The notes: a model not told the origin generated them from the sequence alone. 64,000 bases of DNA from Melieria omissa (GCA_963971225.1 OZ020267.1:92617648-92681647); one strand, 5' to 3'; numbered from the stretch's first letter, positions 42,406 to 54,445 are shown. Made by a program: numbers and translations.

Positions 42406-45400
42406 TGCTATGCTCCAGCAGTTTATTACAGAACGACTGTCGGCATCCTGACGCCTTCTACTGTAGCTGCTTGAGTAGTGATTACATATTGTATGGAGTT
42501 AGATTGTTTTGATCTGGACATGAATAATTAAATTGAAAAATGTTTGTGACTTTCATAATCCAATGAACATTTAAATAAACGTCGAAGACGTTGTGGTTTT
42601 CTTTCCTTCGTGACTTGTGTTGCTACTGTTGCCAGTCGTGTGTCCTTAGGTACCACTTGCAACCGGTTACTCATTTTCACCCACAATCAATGAGTTGCGG
42701 CGTTAACTGAAAATCACATGGATATTAAAAAATAACAATCGAACAAAACAGAAGAATTGCAATGTACTAAACGTTTATCTATTATTCTCCTTATTTGTAA
42801 ACTCTTGCGCTGCCCCTGAAGGTGACAGAATGCGCGTGGTGTTTTCGACGGTACATGCATTCGAGCACACAAATACAAGCGTACATACACACGTGTTTGT
42901 AGTTTGTATTTGCATATTCCAATAATTATACATATATCTACATATAGTGTAATATCCAGCTATATTTTTACTACTACTACTACTACTGCGTCAGCTACTG
43001 AATGGATGGAAGAATATATTCAACTATATGACTGATTTTATATATATATATAAACGTATATACAAGTATATGAATAAGTATGTATATTTGAATGTTATTT
43101 ATATTACTCAGACACACATACACCTGTGCGCACGTGCTCACGGCCGCATGTGCGGAAGTATATACACTACTTTACATTTTATACGTGATGATTGTGAAGC
43201 ATGCATCTGCGTACTTGCATTATTTCATTCTTAGACTGTTTGACACCGTGACCACAATTTTTAAGAACTAACCCATTAAAAGCGCTGCTTAACTTTATAC
43301 TCAATCGTACCCACCTTGCGCTGAGGCCAGCTGTCGCGTATGGAAAATTAAAGCAAGCAGGGTAACCCCTCAAATAAATCCTAAAAGCGACAGCACTTCA
43401 CGGCCGGGCGGGGTGGAACAGTTGTGCGAACAGCCTTTCATATGGTTTTAATTTGCTAATTTGCAATCAGCTCACCTAGGCCGCGCTTCGGAAGAAACAA
43501 GGACGGAAATTTTAAACAAAGGGTTGCAAGGAAATGCAGTTCACAAAAAAGAACCGAACGAAAAGTAAAATAAATTGAAAAATAAATGCAAACGCAAATG
43601 AAATTGCAAATGCAAAAGTTGAGCATCTTGTGACATGAGACTCGTTTAGGGAATTTTTAAGAACTAAAACTCGAAACTCAAAATCTTTGTACACATACAC
43701 TGACATGCACGCATAAGGAATAAATAAGTATACACGGCAGTTCTCTAAAAATTGTAGTATCAATTGCAGTTAGTTTGAATTATTGTTTGTAATTCAATTT
43801 TCGATCTTGAGACTGCTCTCTTCTACCATTGAGCCGGGCAGTGAGACGCGCAATGACACAAATTAACAGAAGCAAAGAAACGAAATTGTTTTTTTTTTTA
43901 TATTTCTATTGAAAATGGTGAATTGTTCGCGTTTACTTTCCTTCTTCAGATGGAATAGAGAGTAAAATTTAATATTTTTGTATGCATTTGTACGATTGAC
44001 GTTTTCTCTTGTAGGTTATACTAAAAAATCAATTGATAAATGGCAGAAGCAGATAACAAAAACTCAATTTATGAAAATCACAAAAAAATATATATACTAA
44101 TACATGATTGTTGGCTTTTTATACAATATTCCATACCATACAACATACCCGTACACACGCATTTGCATAGATTTCTAGTAGTATTTGTATTTGTAGTTAA
44201 GTATTTATTGATACATTAATGTTAAAATATATGAAGCAAACAAAAACTCTCTGTAATTGCAACATGAATGCAAGAACGGAAAACCCTGCGTCATGTGAAT
44301 GTGCTCACGAGCACAGTTTTTAATTCAACACTTAGTATTCGACAACTTAGTGTGCAGCAAGCGAAATGTAATCGTAAATGAATGTTATACATACACATAT
44401 ATACACCTGCATTTTTTTGTAATTGCCTAGACTGTGAGAAAACAGAAGGAAATGTTGGATTGTTTGTTTGAATTTGTTTCTCTCTATTGAAATAGTTTGC
44501 TGCTTTGTTGCTATATTCTTGTATTTCTTAATTTTTGTTTAACATTCAACTGCTTGTGTATCACTCAAACTTGAATTTTGTAGTTTATATCCTTAGCCGT
44601 AAGTAATCGTATTTTGGGGTGCTCTGTAGCAGCTCCTACAACTTTATGATCCTATTTTTTTACACGTTCATGAAACACAAAAAAACCAAGAAAAAATGAA
44701 ACAAAATGTATTACCGTTACTAAGCGTTTTGTATTTGTAATTAGTTTGCAAAAGCTACAAAGAAAATATAGTTGTAATGCTTTGACTTTTCTTTGATAAT
44801 TGATTACTAGATTAACTTGAAGACACCCGACTACTGTCAACAGCATTTAAGTATTGGGAGCTCGCACTGCCTCGACACAGTCCCCACCTATATTAAACTC
44901 CCGCAGCCCACGCCCGTCCCTGTCGTTTTTCCCCGTCCCACGATGCGAATTATTTCCTGTCAATGTAATCTCTTATTGTTTCGCGCCTACCGATCGTGTA
45001 TTATTGTTAATTATTTCAGTTTTGTATGACGTTGTATTTTTAAAGTGTTATTCTCGATTCACGAATTTGTTTTGTACAACTTCTACACTATTTTACAATT
45101 TTTAATTTTCTGTTTTTATATTTAGTGCATTTTGCACTTACATTAAATGTTAAACACGTAAAGAGTTAAATATAAAGCTTGCAAGGTTTGAAATATGTTA
45201 TATGAGAGCAACTCGTGTGCGTGTAGCTGCAAGAAGGCGTTTTCCTTTATTACAAATTATTTTTATATATCCATTCGTCTATGAAAGTTGATTTTTATTT
45301 TATTTTTATTAACTGTTTTGTTATTTCTACATTTTTGCAAAAGTAAAGTTTAATTTTTGTTCAAAAAACAACATTTGCGTTTTAATTTTCACTTTTTTTA

Positions 45401-45740
45401 CTTTTCAGCTATAATAAAAGCATGAATGTGGAAATTGGAGGAGCTCCCGCAATACGAAGACATTACACAAACAGTGAAAAAGTTAATTGTTTGCACTGTT
45501 TTCAGTTTGTCTGAAAAACTTTGATCTTGGGCAGCAAATAGAAAACTCCAGATTCATCAATTGCGAATACAAATTTACTTTCCACTCATGTTGTGTATTG
45601 CTTAGCCTTATTTCTTTATATTATTTTATTTGTCTTTCCTTGGAGTAGCTAACACTTTAGAAAGGATGACTTCCAAAACGTGCTGTTGTTGCAATGTGCG
45701 TTATCTTTTGCAATATTTTTTTGATGGAATTCGGAATTTC
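42406..45740. other. No gene seen; AT-rich host-like DNA with microsatellites
   Basis: Contains a short (ACT)n run near 42970-42987 and TA/ATAC-rich runs near 43035-43090 and 44390. No open frame longer than about 85 codons and none with a recognisable motif. It could be part of a long brat 3'UTR or intergenic. Confidence 0.45.
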
Positions 45741-45770
45741 ATTTTATGCGAATTTAAATTCGCATAAAAT
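45741..45770. repeat. Perfect 30 bp palindrome
   Basis: attttatgcgaattt at 45741-45755 is followed directly by its exact reverse complement, with no loop. It is too short for an element and lies in host-like DNA. Confidence 0.85.
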
Positions 45771-47739
45771 CTCTTAAAAATTGCTTTTTGCTGCGTTGCA
45801 GCAACCTGTATGAGACGTTTTTGAAAAAATGCATTGTTAATATTTTGTAATTGGACCATGTGGATTTCTAGACAATGTATATTGTATGCATTGCAAAGGT
45901 TTTCGCTATAAAGTGTGTTAAAGAAAAGAACTTGAGGTTTTTAGGAATGTATAGCACATCCTTCAAATTTCGGGGTCAATCTAAGCAACGTCATAAATTG
46001 AAGCTATAAATCCTTTCAGAGCCAATGCAATGCTTCGCATCAATAGCGATATTTCCTTATGATCTGTGTCTTCATACATATTGTTTATAGGTACATACAT
46101 ATGTGCGGAGCAGTGGCGTACACAGGGGAACGTTGAGTGTTCAAACCCCCCAAACACAAAAATTACTGGTACAAAATATGGTTTCGAATGGTATTCGGCT
46201 CACGAGTTGTAGGCAAACCCGTAAAGTTTACCTTACATTTTCTATAGTTTGAAGCTGTATTTCACAAATAACTTTGCTAATAATAAGCTTGACTGTGTGA
46301 ATCGTAGTCCAAATTGGCCCACAAAAAAGACAAACTACGTCAAATCGTAGCTATACGAGATGGGGTTACCCATCGACGGATTTTTGTTGTTTTGGCTTGT
46401 GCGGCACGGAGGAGAGTCCCACCCAGCCCACCCGAACTCAGTTTTAACTTTTGGCCAAGAAACACAATTGTTTATCATATCTCTGCAACAGCTGAAAGGA
46501 CTGGGTGAACACGAGAACAGCTTGTGTTGTGAATTAATATGATAGTCTCATAAACTTTCTTTACAAGTTTATTTTCAAAATGCGCACTCATATGGCAATA
46601 CAACATCCACCTTCATCCGCTTTCATTATTTCGAAACTCGTACCGTGGAGATATGATATTGTGTAGCTTTCAGGCACTTTCTGAATGCAAAGTGGTTGCG
46701 TTCATCATAGCATGTCATTTGAAAAGAAACAGGCCGAGCTCATTTTATGCCATTAGCAGGTAAAATTAACTTATCTTACCTTGAGTTTAAAAATTTTGTA
46801 TAAGCGTTACTTAAATTGATTACAGATTACATAAATTTTTATCACACAAAGCTTATGTAGTGATGTATGATTTTCGATATAATTAGTATCCTCAATGTGC
46901 GGACAATCTGCGAAGGACGAAGACTGCCTAGTTGACCCAATCGCAGCGTCGCTTTTCGTTACATTCTCGCGGTGTAACCGTGGCCGAATTTGCTTAGTAC
47001 ACTTTTCTAGTCATGATAAATACAATTTATGTTACATTAGTTTAGTTTTAAATTCCTTTCTATTGGATTACCGACATGACTCATGGTTCGAGCTCCAATG
47101 TAACCTGCAAGAAAAATAAAAATAAAACAGCTGCTATCCTCAAACCAGGAAATGACAATTTTATCGTCGTAAAGCTGAAGGTGCTTGCACAACGCGGAAT
47201 AGTTGCAGGAAGCTAGGCCTCGGTCTTGTAATGAGGCTGTTGCGCCAGTTATATATATTAGTGTGTATATTACTTTCCGTAGTACATAGGTGAATGCTTA
47301 GATGTAGACGACGTTGATGTAGGACATTGATATTTGTGTATGAATACGAAATTCTCATCCTCATATGAAAATACATTGCATCCGAAGCGCTAATTTCAAA
47401 AACTATATGTGTATACACGTACATGTATGTACATACATATATAGCTAATTTCAAATATTAAATGCTAAAATATGTTTACTAGAATAAATTAGAGATATGA
47501 AATGTACTTTGCCAAGAAATATTTGTTCCGCTTGCGATATTCTGACTGGGTGCCAATCAGTCAATTGTATTGTATTTGTCGTGACCAACCAAGCGTTTTT
47601 TATGATGGCTTTTACTAAGTGCAGGATATAAAATACTGCTACTACTGAATATATTGGCGCTCGACGTCGTAGTCAAAGTAGCACCATTCAGTGATGGTAC
47701 GGGGAAAACAAATATTTTTGTATCTATAGTAGTTCGCAA
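45771..47739. other. No gene seen; one isolated hAT-like end
   Basis: At 46111 CAGTGGCGTACACAGGGG resembles a hAT end, but no partner was found downstream. Frames around 46314-46540 are not recognisable. Confidence 0.4.
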
Positions 47740-47810
47740 GCCGCCGTGGCTCAGTGGTTAGTGCATTTTAGTTCTCTGGGTTCGAAGGGAAGTGTGCAAG
47801 TATTTTGTTT
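47740..47810 (+). repeat. tRNA-like SINE head
   Basis: CGTGGCTCAGTGGTTAGTGC (A-box part) and GGTTCGAAGG (B-box part) about 30 bp apart give a pol III-type split promoter. The tail is not recognisable and no TSD was found, so a truncated SINE is likelier than a tRNA gene. Confidence 0.55.
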
Positions 47811-48941
47811 ATATCCGGTCATTCAGTAATTTAAAATTTCTACTTCATCACCGAATGCTCTGCTCCGATTGACGTACAATGACTTGAAACACCTTTTGAA
47901 CACCTTCCCGCCCCTGCACATTCCAACCCTTTGAACCTACATTTTAGTAATAAAATTAACTGGGAAACCTAAATGTTTATGGTTAAAATGAAGTAAAAAA
48001 TGTAAAGAAAACATGAGCAATTATTAAAATCGATATCCAAACATATTTTGCATTTATAGAATTTTATTAAAGTATAAAATAGCATTGCAAATAAGGAATA
48101 AAAAGAAATAAAACTTAAACCAAAAGAAACAAAAAATAAATGTGACGTTATTATTACAACTATAAGCGTATGGCATATTTTTATACCTTAAAGCTATGAG
48201 TGCTGACGTAATTCACGTAAGCGGTCAGAGAGTTATTAATTACTACAATTATTATTATTACGAATTTGATATTATATTATTGACATAAAATACCAAAATT
48301 CTTTTTTAATGCTTAGGGGCCACGTTTTCAAAAAATATTATAAGAACTTCTATTTCCACTCACAATAATAAATATTTTGTTTTTAAATAAGACAACATTT
48401 GCGTGTTTTATTTCTCAATAAAGGTTTATTGAATACAAGGTTATGTATTCTTTCATTCACGTTTTTTACTATACATGAAGAGAAGCATCTTGCGGACATT
48501 TTTCTCATTACAGCCTTTAAAACCACCGTCTGCTATGTCTGTAGCCAGTTTAGGATACTTGCGTCATCAGTCTGGCTGCTCAAAATATATTTATGTTTGT
48601 TGTTGAACGCGTCGAAACCCCCTTGTTAACTCCACATCTTGTTAAAAATACTGTTTGTATGGTCCGAGAATTTTAAACAGAACTTATGGACTATCATTAA
48701 CAAAATTTGGGCGATAGTAAAATTGGACGTTAAAAATAAAATTTGGAGCTCTTGCAATACAAGTTATTGTGGACAGTACGGAATCTAGGTCAAGAGATTT
48801 CTTTAGGACAGCGTCGAGACGTTCTACATACAAGGTGTTCCATCTATACTTGGCATATGGGAACTACAAGCCCTAACCACTATTAATTCGTACCCCTATG
48901 CTTTTTCTCATATTAATTTTTCAATTTCTCATATTAATTCT
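47811..48941. other. No gene seen
   Basis: AT-rich. The left end of the outer Transib should lie here, but I did not find a matching CACWNTG end with a CGACG flank. Confidence 0.4.
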
Positions 48942-49976
48942 TCAAAAACGGTTCCACAACAATAATATTGAAGTTTTAGTTTTAGCCTGGTCTTCATCTA
49001 GCCCAGATGGGTCAGATGTTACTAGCAACATATTCATTAAATCTCTATTCGTGGCTTCACGGGACTGCTTTTGCGTATTGTTTGCTCTAAATCGCCTACA
49101 GTCTTTATAACGAGCTTCCTGGGCTTCCTCAGAAAGCTGAGCAATTGGCAGAATTGCCGAGCTTATAACGTCAGTGCTGTGCACCAAAATTTTGTGAACC
49201 ATAACAGGCATGTTACACCACGAATAGAGATTAATGTACACCTAAGTCTGTTTTTACACGGTCTTTTTTTACACGGTTTTGATATAACACGGTTTGAAAA
49301 TTGAATATTTTTAATTTTTTTACACGATTTTATTCCATTTAGCACGATTTGAAATTTTATGTACTTAAATTTTTTTTGTCAAATTTAATTTTTGCGAAGT
49401 ATGTTCATATCACAAAAAAGTATTTATGAAAGAAAAAAGTCTGAAACCATCGATAGTATCGATAGTGCTATCGATAGTTTGCGAACACTAGCTTAAAGAT
49501 TTAAGTGAATTCCCTTTTAGCGCGTACAAGCAATTTTTACTGGTCAAAGCAAATGTGAATAGCACTAATTTAGGGGAATTCCCTTTATGTGCATACAATA
49601 AAATTTACTGGTCAGAGCAATTGAAACGTGTTAATATTTTGTGAACTGTCAATGCAATAAGACGTGTTTGGTAAAGAAATTTTAATAGGTTCTAGAGATT
49701 AGGAACAAATCACCCATTTTTGTATACGATAAATGTCTTTTTTTACACGGTTTTTTTTTACACGGCTTCTTCTGGAACCAATCTACCGTGTAAAAACAGA
49801 CTTAGGTGTACAGTGTTTTCAGCTCCCACGCAAATATTTCGAATTTTTCAATATTTATATCATAACCCGAAGATAAAGCGCGTAGGAGTGTGTCGAATTT
49901 TTTATGAAAGTAACATCCAAGCAAGTAATTTCTGCACTTTTCTCTGAATTTTCAAAGAACCTACGTGCAGTATTGC
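48942..49976 (-). pseudogene. Transib transposase C-terminal part (outer element)
   Basis: Transib transposases are DDE recombinases homologous to RAG1. On the - strand the part after the inner element reads GNTARRFFENSEKSAEIT, then (with a shift) FEIFAWELKTLY, the MITE, and NLYSWCNMPVMVHKILVHS, ILPIAQLSEEAQEARYKDCR and NMLLVTSDP. The block QLSEEAQEARxKDxRRxR is the conserved region around the catalytic Glu, equivalent to ESGNKLFRRFR of RAG1. Removing the MITE and one TA joins LKTLY to INLYS in frame. Similarity to the copy at 51667 is partial, so they are different families. Confidence 0.82.
49237..49810. mobile_element. Tc1/mariner-type MITE with TACACGG repeats
   Basis: TA-flanked 26 bp perfect inverted ends (TACACCTAAGTCTGTTTTTA...). 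Inside, the motif TTTTTACACGG is repeated near both ends (49250-49290, 49738-49770). It carries two perfect TATCGATA octamers (49457-49464, 49469-49476). No coding capacity is seen; TA duplication and an in-frame host junction fix its limits. Size 574 bp. Confidence 0.88.
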
Positions 49977-49981
49977 CGTCG

Positions 49982-50020
49982 CACTATGGCCCGGTTTGCC
50001 ATTTTTCGTTGCAAAAATCA
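49982..50020 (+). other. Inner Transib left end: heptamer-22-nonamer signal
   Basis: CACTATG (49982-49988), 22 bp, then GCAAAAATC. The layout parallels the recombination signal sequence CACAGTG-23-ACAAAAACC. Confidence 0.82.
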
Positions 50021-51660
50021 TAACTTCTGAACCAATAAAGATATTTAAAAAATTTAAACTGCATCTGAAAGTGTAATATCAAAGAATATAGAATATAAAG
50101 AATACGCATCTTCAAAACTTTGTCAAGCGTGTTTCTTGATGCGGGCGGGAAGAGATGAGCGGAGGCATAGCTTCCGGGAAATTTGCTCGCGCTCAACAGT
50201 TTGCGATCTTGTTCGTCGAAGCGCAAGCGAAGAGTAAACAACGAACCAAAGCATCGTCATCGTCGTTTCAACGAAGATGATTCGGGATTCGCTAATGTTT
50301 TTGGTGTTGTCGTTTATTGTGTGTATGCTTTTTTGTGTTGTGATTGATTTTGCTGCAATGTCACCAGCAATCGAATGTTTGTGGTGTATGGCTTTTTGCT
50401 GGCCAATGCTTTGATTGATTTAAAAATTTGGTGGTTGATCCCAATTTAAAATGTTTGCAAATATTTTTACGTGGCGAGTTCGAAGTAAAATTATTTGTTT
50501 ATATTTTCACATGCTTGATTACAATTTTGAAAATATGGGAAAACTACGAAAAAAAATGAACTGATAGGCATATTGACTTCAAAATTCGTGAAACACTTGA
50601 AATTAAAAATAATTAGATGCGTGTTTTAATTTTTTTTTAATCGAAATCTAACAGAGGGTTAGAAGATTGTATGGAAAACCATAATTTAATAGGTCTATTG
50701 ACTTTCAATAGGGCGAAAGCACTACTAAAGCACTAAATAAAGAAAAAATAAGACAAGTATTTTGTCATAAGAAAATTGTATTACGGCATGCCTACGTTTA
50801 AAAATAGTTTAAATGTTCTACACCTGAATGATTCCATGGCGAATGATGTGATCATAAATTTACAATATTAGATTTTCTTATTTTAGTTCTTTTAAACAAG
50901 CATTATATGTGGGCCGTAAGAAAAGTTCCAAAGAACGAGACGGAAAATTATTACGGGTTATAAAGACGTTTTTTTCTTTCCAATTCCATTTTTATTGATT
51001 ACTTATTATTTATTTTTTAATTGCCTTTAGCGATCATATAGGTCGCCATGCCAGCCATATTTTATTTTCTTTTCTAAGATTTTGCGCACACTACAGTCGG
51101 CAGTGAGTTCAGGAGCAATATGCGACGCCGTGCAGGCTTATAGAAGAAGAACAAAAGCCAGCCAGAAAATAGAAATCGTTTTACAATTTCAGCTTTTCGC
51201 CAGCGCAACAACAAGAACAACAGCACATCGTCTTCCTCCTCTTCGGACAATTGAGCGAGAATGAACGAGTGAGCACAGACGCGGCATTCGTGTTTCTTTG
51301 ATTTGCGCTCAGAGCATTGCGCTGTCGTTTCAAGTGTTTCCTCTCGTTGTCTACCCCCCGCATCCAGAAGACGGGTGGCGATATCAGCACCCGCATTCAA
51401 ATTTTTGCTTGTATGAGATGCACACTCTTTATGTTTCATACTTTTTGGTAATATCTAAGCTTTAAAATGGGGAAAAACAGGGTGCCACAGTAACAGGGGG
51501 TTTAAAATTCATTGCCAAAGTTAAGATTTAGTAAAACTTCATACTACAATGAAATTACTTATTTGTTTGCATTAAAAAATTATTTTTTTGATATATTTTT
51601 TTTAATAAATTAATATAATTTATTGATTCATACGTAATTTTTTACAAAAAAAATTTTTTT
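50020..51660. other. Interior of inner Transib; no intact gene
   Basis: Non-coding, AT-rich, apart from the repeat monomer at 50560-50720 (reverse of the 19290 array). A GC-richer stretch with short frames on both strands lies at 51080-51440 and is not recognised. Confidence 0.45.
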
Positions 51661-51666
51661 GGAAAG

Positions 51667-52004
51667 TTAAATTTTTTCAAAATCGCTATCTACACTGGAA
51701 GGAATGTCTAATAATGAAATCATTTCTAAGCTATAAGTATCTGTAAGTTCTTTTTGTGATCTTACAGATCTCATAGATGAAATAACTGGATCAGAAGAGA
51801 CTGCTAACATCTTGAAAAGGTCTTCATTTTGTCTAGCTCGTGATATTTTGCAAGCGTTCATACATCTATACCTTTTGTAGTCATTATTTTTGCATTCTTG
51901 AGCTTCTTCAGACAAATCCCCTTTTGGTAAGCACTGGTATACTATAAAATCCTTTCCATGTGCTTCAATTTTATGCACCGTAGGAGTAAGTTTTTTTTTC
52001 TAAA
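51667..52004 (-). pseudogene. Transib transposase C-terminal fragment (inner element)
   Basis: On the - strand: PTVHKIEAHGKDFIVYQCLP, then KGDLSEEAQECKNNDYKRYR (catalytic Glu block) and ARQNEDLFKMLAVSSDPVIS, ending in a natural stop at 51667. This is the C-terminal end of a Transib transposase, homologous to the RAG1 region around its last catalytic residue. Upstream coding sequence is replaced at about 52010 by a dispersed repeat, so the Asp residues are absent. It shares the orientation of the outer copy. Confidence 0.82.
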
Positions 52005-52009
52005 AAACT

Positions 52010-52650
52010 CAATCGAGGCTGCAATCGAGACTGCTAAGATTTAGTAAAGAAATCGACTGCGCTTGAACCAGATTTAAGTTAAATGGGCGGTGCCACGCCC
52101 CCTTGTTTAATACCCGCACAATTCCCGCTGTCGAATGATATGAATAAATGGTAGGTCCGTACTTAGTTTCATTGCTGTGCGACTTATAATTCAGCAAAAT
52201 ATTAAGGTCACAAAAAATATGCCACGCCCCTTGTCCAACGCCCATCAAATCTTACCAGTAGAATGACTCATCTATGGGACGACACAATACTAAATTTCAA
52301 TCCTGTGCACCTTACAATTTCGAAGATATTCCATTATTCAGATTTGGCTTGTAAGAGTGGTGCCACGCCCCCTCGTCCAATACCCGCCCCATTCCATCTG
52401 TCGAAGGACACGACTAAATAGTAAGTTCCTAGTGAATTTAATTGATGTGTGACTTCTAGTTCCAACGTTATCGTCTGACAATTTTCAGGATTCACAGTCA
52501 AAAATTACAGGGGTTTTCCGACTTTTCCAATAGATTTTCCGGAATTTTCTTTTCGCACGAACCTGAACTGACACAAGACGAATCCAATAAAGAAAATTTC
52601 ATTGAAATCGGCCAGTCCGGTTGAGCGTCATTACATATATAGATATAGAT
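52010..52650 (+). repeat. Dispersed repeat of the GCCACGCC family
   Basis: Degenerate blocks starting gtgccacgccccct or atgccacgcccctt recur at 52088, 52217 and 52359. The unit ends with the gaaatcggccagtccggttgagcg block and a short TA-rich tail (52637-52650). Also present at 27120-27345 and 56165-56990. Confidence 0.72.
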
Positions 52651-53225
52651 AAATGCCAGCAACACAAAAGGGTTTTTGACCGTACTAAATGTACGCAATT
52701 TTCCGTATAATTACGTGGTTTTCGACCCGAGGTTGCTTCACTTTTATTGCTCTGGAAAGTAAAGTTGCAAAAAGTTGCAGCTGAGTTTTGGAAGTTAGGT
52801 AAATAATTGAATAGCAAATAACCTCCCTCAATTTCGCGGAGGTAATTTTTGGTCTTTTTTTTTTATTTTCGATCAAAGTTGAAAAAAAGGTCGAAATATA
52901 GACTTTTCGAGCAATCGGTAGATCGAACAACTTTTAAAACAAAATAAACATTTTTTATTTTTATTATATTAACAATTAACGTACCTTTTAGAAAAAACCA
53001 CCAAGTTACCGATTGGTCGCTTCATTTACATACAAATCAATCTTAAAGAGGAAAAAAAAAACAAAAAATACACATTTTTCTCGATGTGGAAAAATTGTAA
53101 ACTTTGAGCGGCTCTATCTCCCAAACTACTAATCTGAATTTAATGAAAATTACATATTCGTAATCCCTGGAAAATTCTCAATAAGATGCGTGTATTCATT
53201 TTATCGAACGCTTTCATGAAATTTT

Positions 53226-53264
53226 TGATTTTTGCAACGTTTTACCGACCGTTGGGCCATAGTG
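53226..53264 (-). other. Inner Transib right end: heptamer-22-nonamer signal
   Basis: Read on -: CACTATG (53264-53258), 22 bp, GCAAAAATC. The first 11 and last 13 of 39 bases match the left end; the middle is diverged. Confidence 0.82.
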
Positions 53265-54184
53265 CGTCGTTTGTGTTACCGAATTCAGGCTTTGGTTTAG
53301 CTACAATCAGTCCAAACACATTTTTAAATTGACTAGTTGATTTGCTATCTATGTACATAGTATGCTAAAGCTTCTTCACTGCTCAAACATCTAGAATTTT
53401 TTCACATTTTTTTTCGTTCAGAGATTCTTGAGTCTCCCTTTTCGGAGTTTTGATAACAGTTACTACATTTCTACTGCCGGACAATCGTGCAGATACCTCT
53501 GCACCAGCATAAATCAGCTCATCAGCACTTCTAGATTGTATTAAGTCGTTTATTCGTTTGGTCCTCAGTTTGGAGTTATCTTCTTACCTTCTTTGGTCTG
53601 CCAGGACCTGGTTGGCTGTCTGAAGATGTCGTTGGCAAGCTTGAACGTTCAGTTATGATGAATTTTATCTCTGAACCAGATAGCCATTCAGGGTTCTTAT
53701 TTAGAAATCGTTCACGGTTTCTTCCTAGGCTGTTCCACTTTATGGACAACTTTGATGAAGTTTGACTTTTATGTTTCTTAAGGAATTTTCTGTCACTTCA
53801 TAATCGTTTAATTGTGATAACATGTGCCTCATTATCTCTTCATTTTTTGTTTCATTAGAACCAACAATTGTTTTCAACCAAATTTCCAAAAATTTAAATT
53901 TTGTTATGCTTATAGTCAAATCTGAAAAATAAAATTAAATAGATGTGCAAAAATTCGCAATGGTTTTTTTGTTCCATCTACTAGTCCATACTTATGAGCA
54001 GAATATATATAAAAATTGGAGAGGTGACATGAGGAGACATCTCAACTTTTCTCCTTTGAAGTTAAAAAGTTGGGAAAAAGTCGCTTTACTTCTTAATCAT
54101 GGCACGTTACAACTATTAAATGTAGCTTAATTACTAATACAAGACATTGTAAAAATACTACTCACTCTTAAGCGCAGACTCCAT
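53265..54184 (-). pseudogene. Transib transposase N-terminal part (outer element)
   Basis: Predicted first exon 54184-54166 (MESALK), a 244 bp intron with GTGAGT donor and TTTTTCAG acceptor, then from 53921 LTISITKFKFLEIWLKTIVG and EEIMRHMLSQLNDYEVTENS. A decayed stretch gives WNSLGRNRERFL, PGPGRPKK and LRTKRINDLIQSRSADELIY, the basic N-terminal region seen in Transib transposases, then SSEEALAYYV. A deletion near 53335 removes the catalytic core, and the frame picks up at FGLIVAKPKPEFGNTND, where the inner element begins. Stops and shifts are numerous. Confidence 0.7.
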
Positions 54185-54401
54185 TATAAAAAAAGATGTA
54201 ACCGTCTTTTAAAATGAACTTATTTTAAGAAATCACTGCAGGCCAACTATGTGAAGAAATTATTAAAATTTACGATAATCTGATATATTTATCTATATAA
54301 CTCACTATATTGAAAGTGCCGGTGTGTTATTTTCACACAAATCCTAATGTATGAATGTTGCCATTCATTACCTAATAGAAAAATTAGGATATAAAGATGT
54401 C

Positions 54402-54445
54402 GTTTTTGTCCAGCTAGCTTGTTCTAGGCGAAACACTGTGCGACG
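54402..54445 (-). other. Outer Transib right end with V(D)J-like signal and CGTCG flank
   Basis: Read on -: CGTCG (54445-54441), CACAGTG (54440-54434), 24 bp, ACAAAAACG. The heptamer is identical to the vertebrate consensus and the nonamer differs from ACAAAAACC at one position. Confidence 0.65.

Larger units (their letters stand above)
49982..53264 (-). mobile_element. Inner Transib element, 3.28 kb, CGTCG TSD
   Basis: Both ends begin CACTATGGCCC. CGTCG is present on both sides (49977-49981 and 53265-53269), the GC-rich 5 bp duplication typical of Transib. Removing the element and one CGTCG joins the outer transposase in frame (ND-GNTARRFF). The body holds a C-terminal transposase fragment, a copy of the ~126 bp repeat (50560-50720), a GCCACGCC-family repeat (52010-52650) and AT-rich DNA, so it is not autonomous. 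Confidence 0.9.
48942..54440 (-). mobile_element. Outer Transib element, split by a second Transib and a MITE
   Basis: Coding direction is -. The right terminus at 54440 reads (on -) CACAGTG, a 24 bp spacer and ACAAAAACG, and is preceded by CGTCG, the expected Transib 5 bp target. The N-terminal transposase part lies at 54184-53265 and the C-terminal part at 49976-48942. Between them sits the inner Transib (49982-53264), and the C-terminal part is further split by the MITE at 49237-49810. The left terminus was not located; 48942 is the stop codon of the transposase, not an end of the element. The catalytic centre is missing through an internal deletion near 53335. Confidence 0.75.

Noticed and set aside
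46111..46130. hAT-like end CAGTGGCGTACACAGGGG
   Set aside because: No partner end or 8 bp duplication was found.
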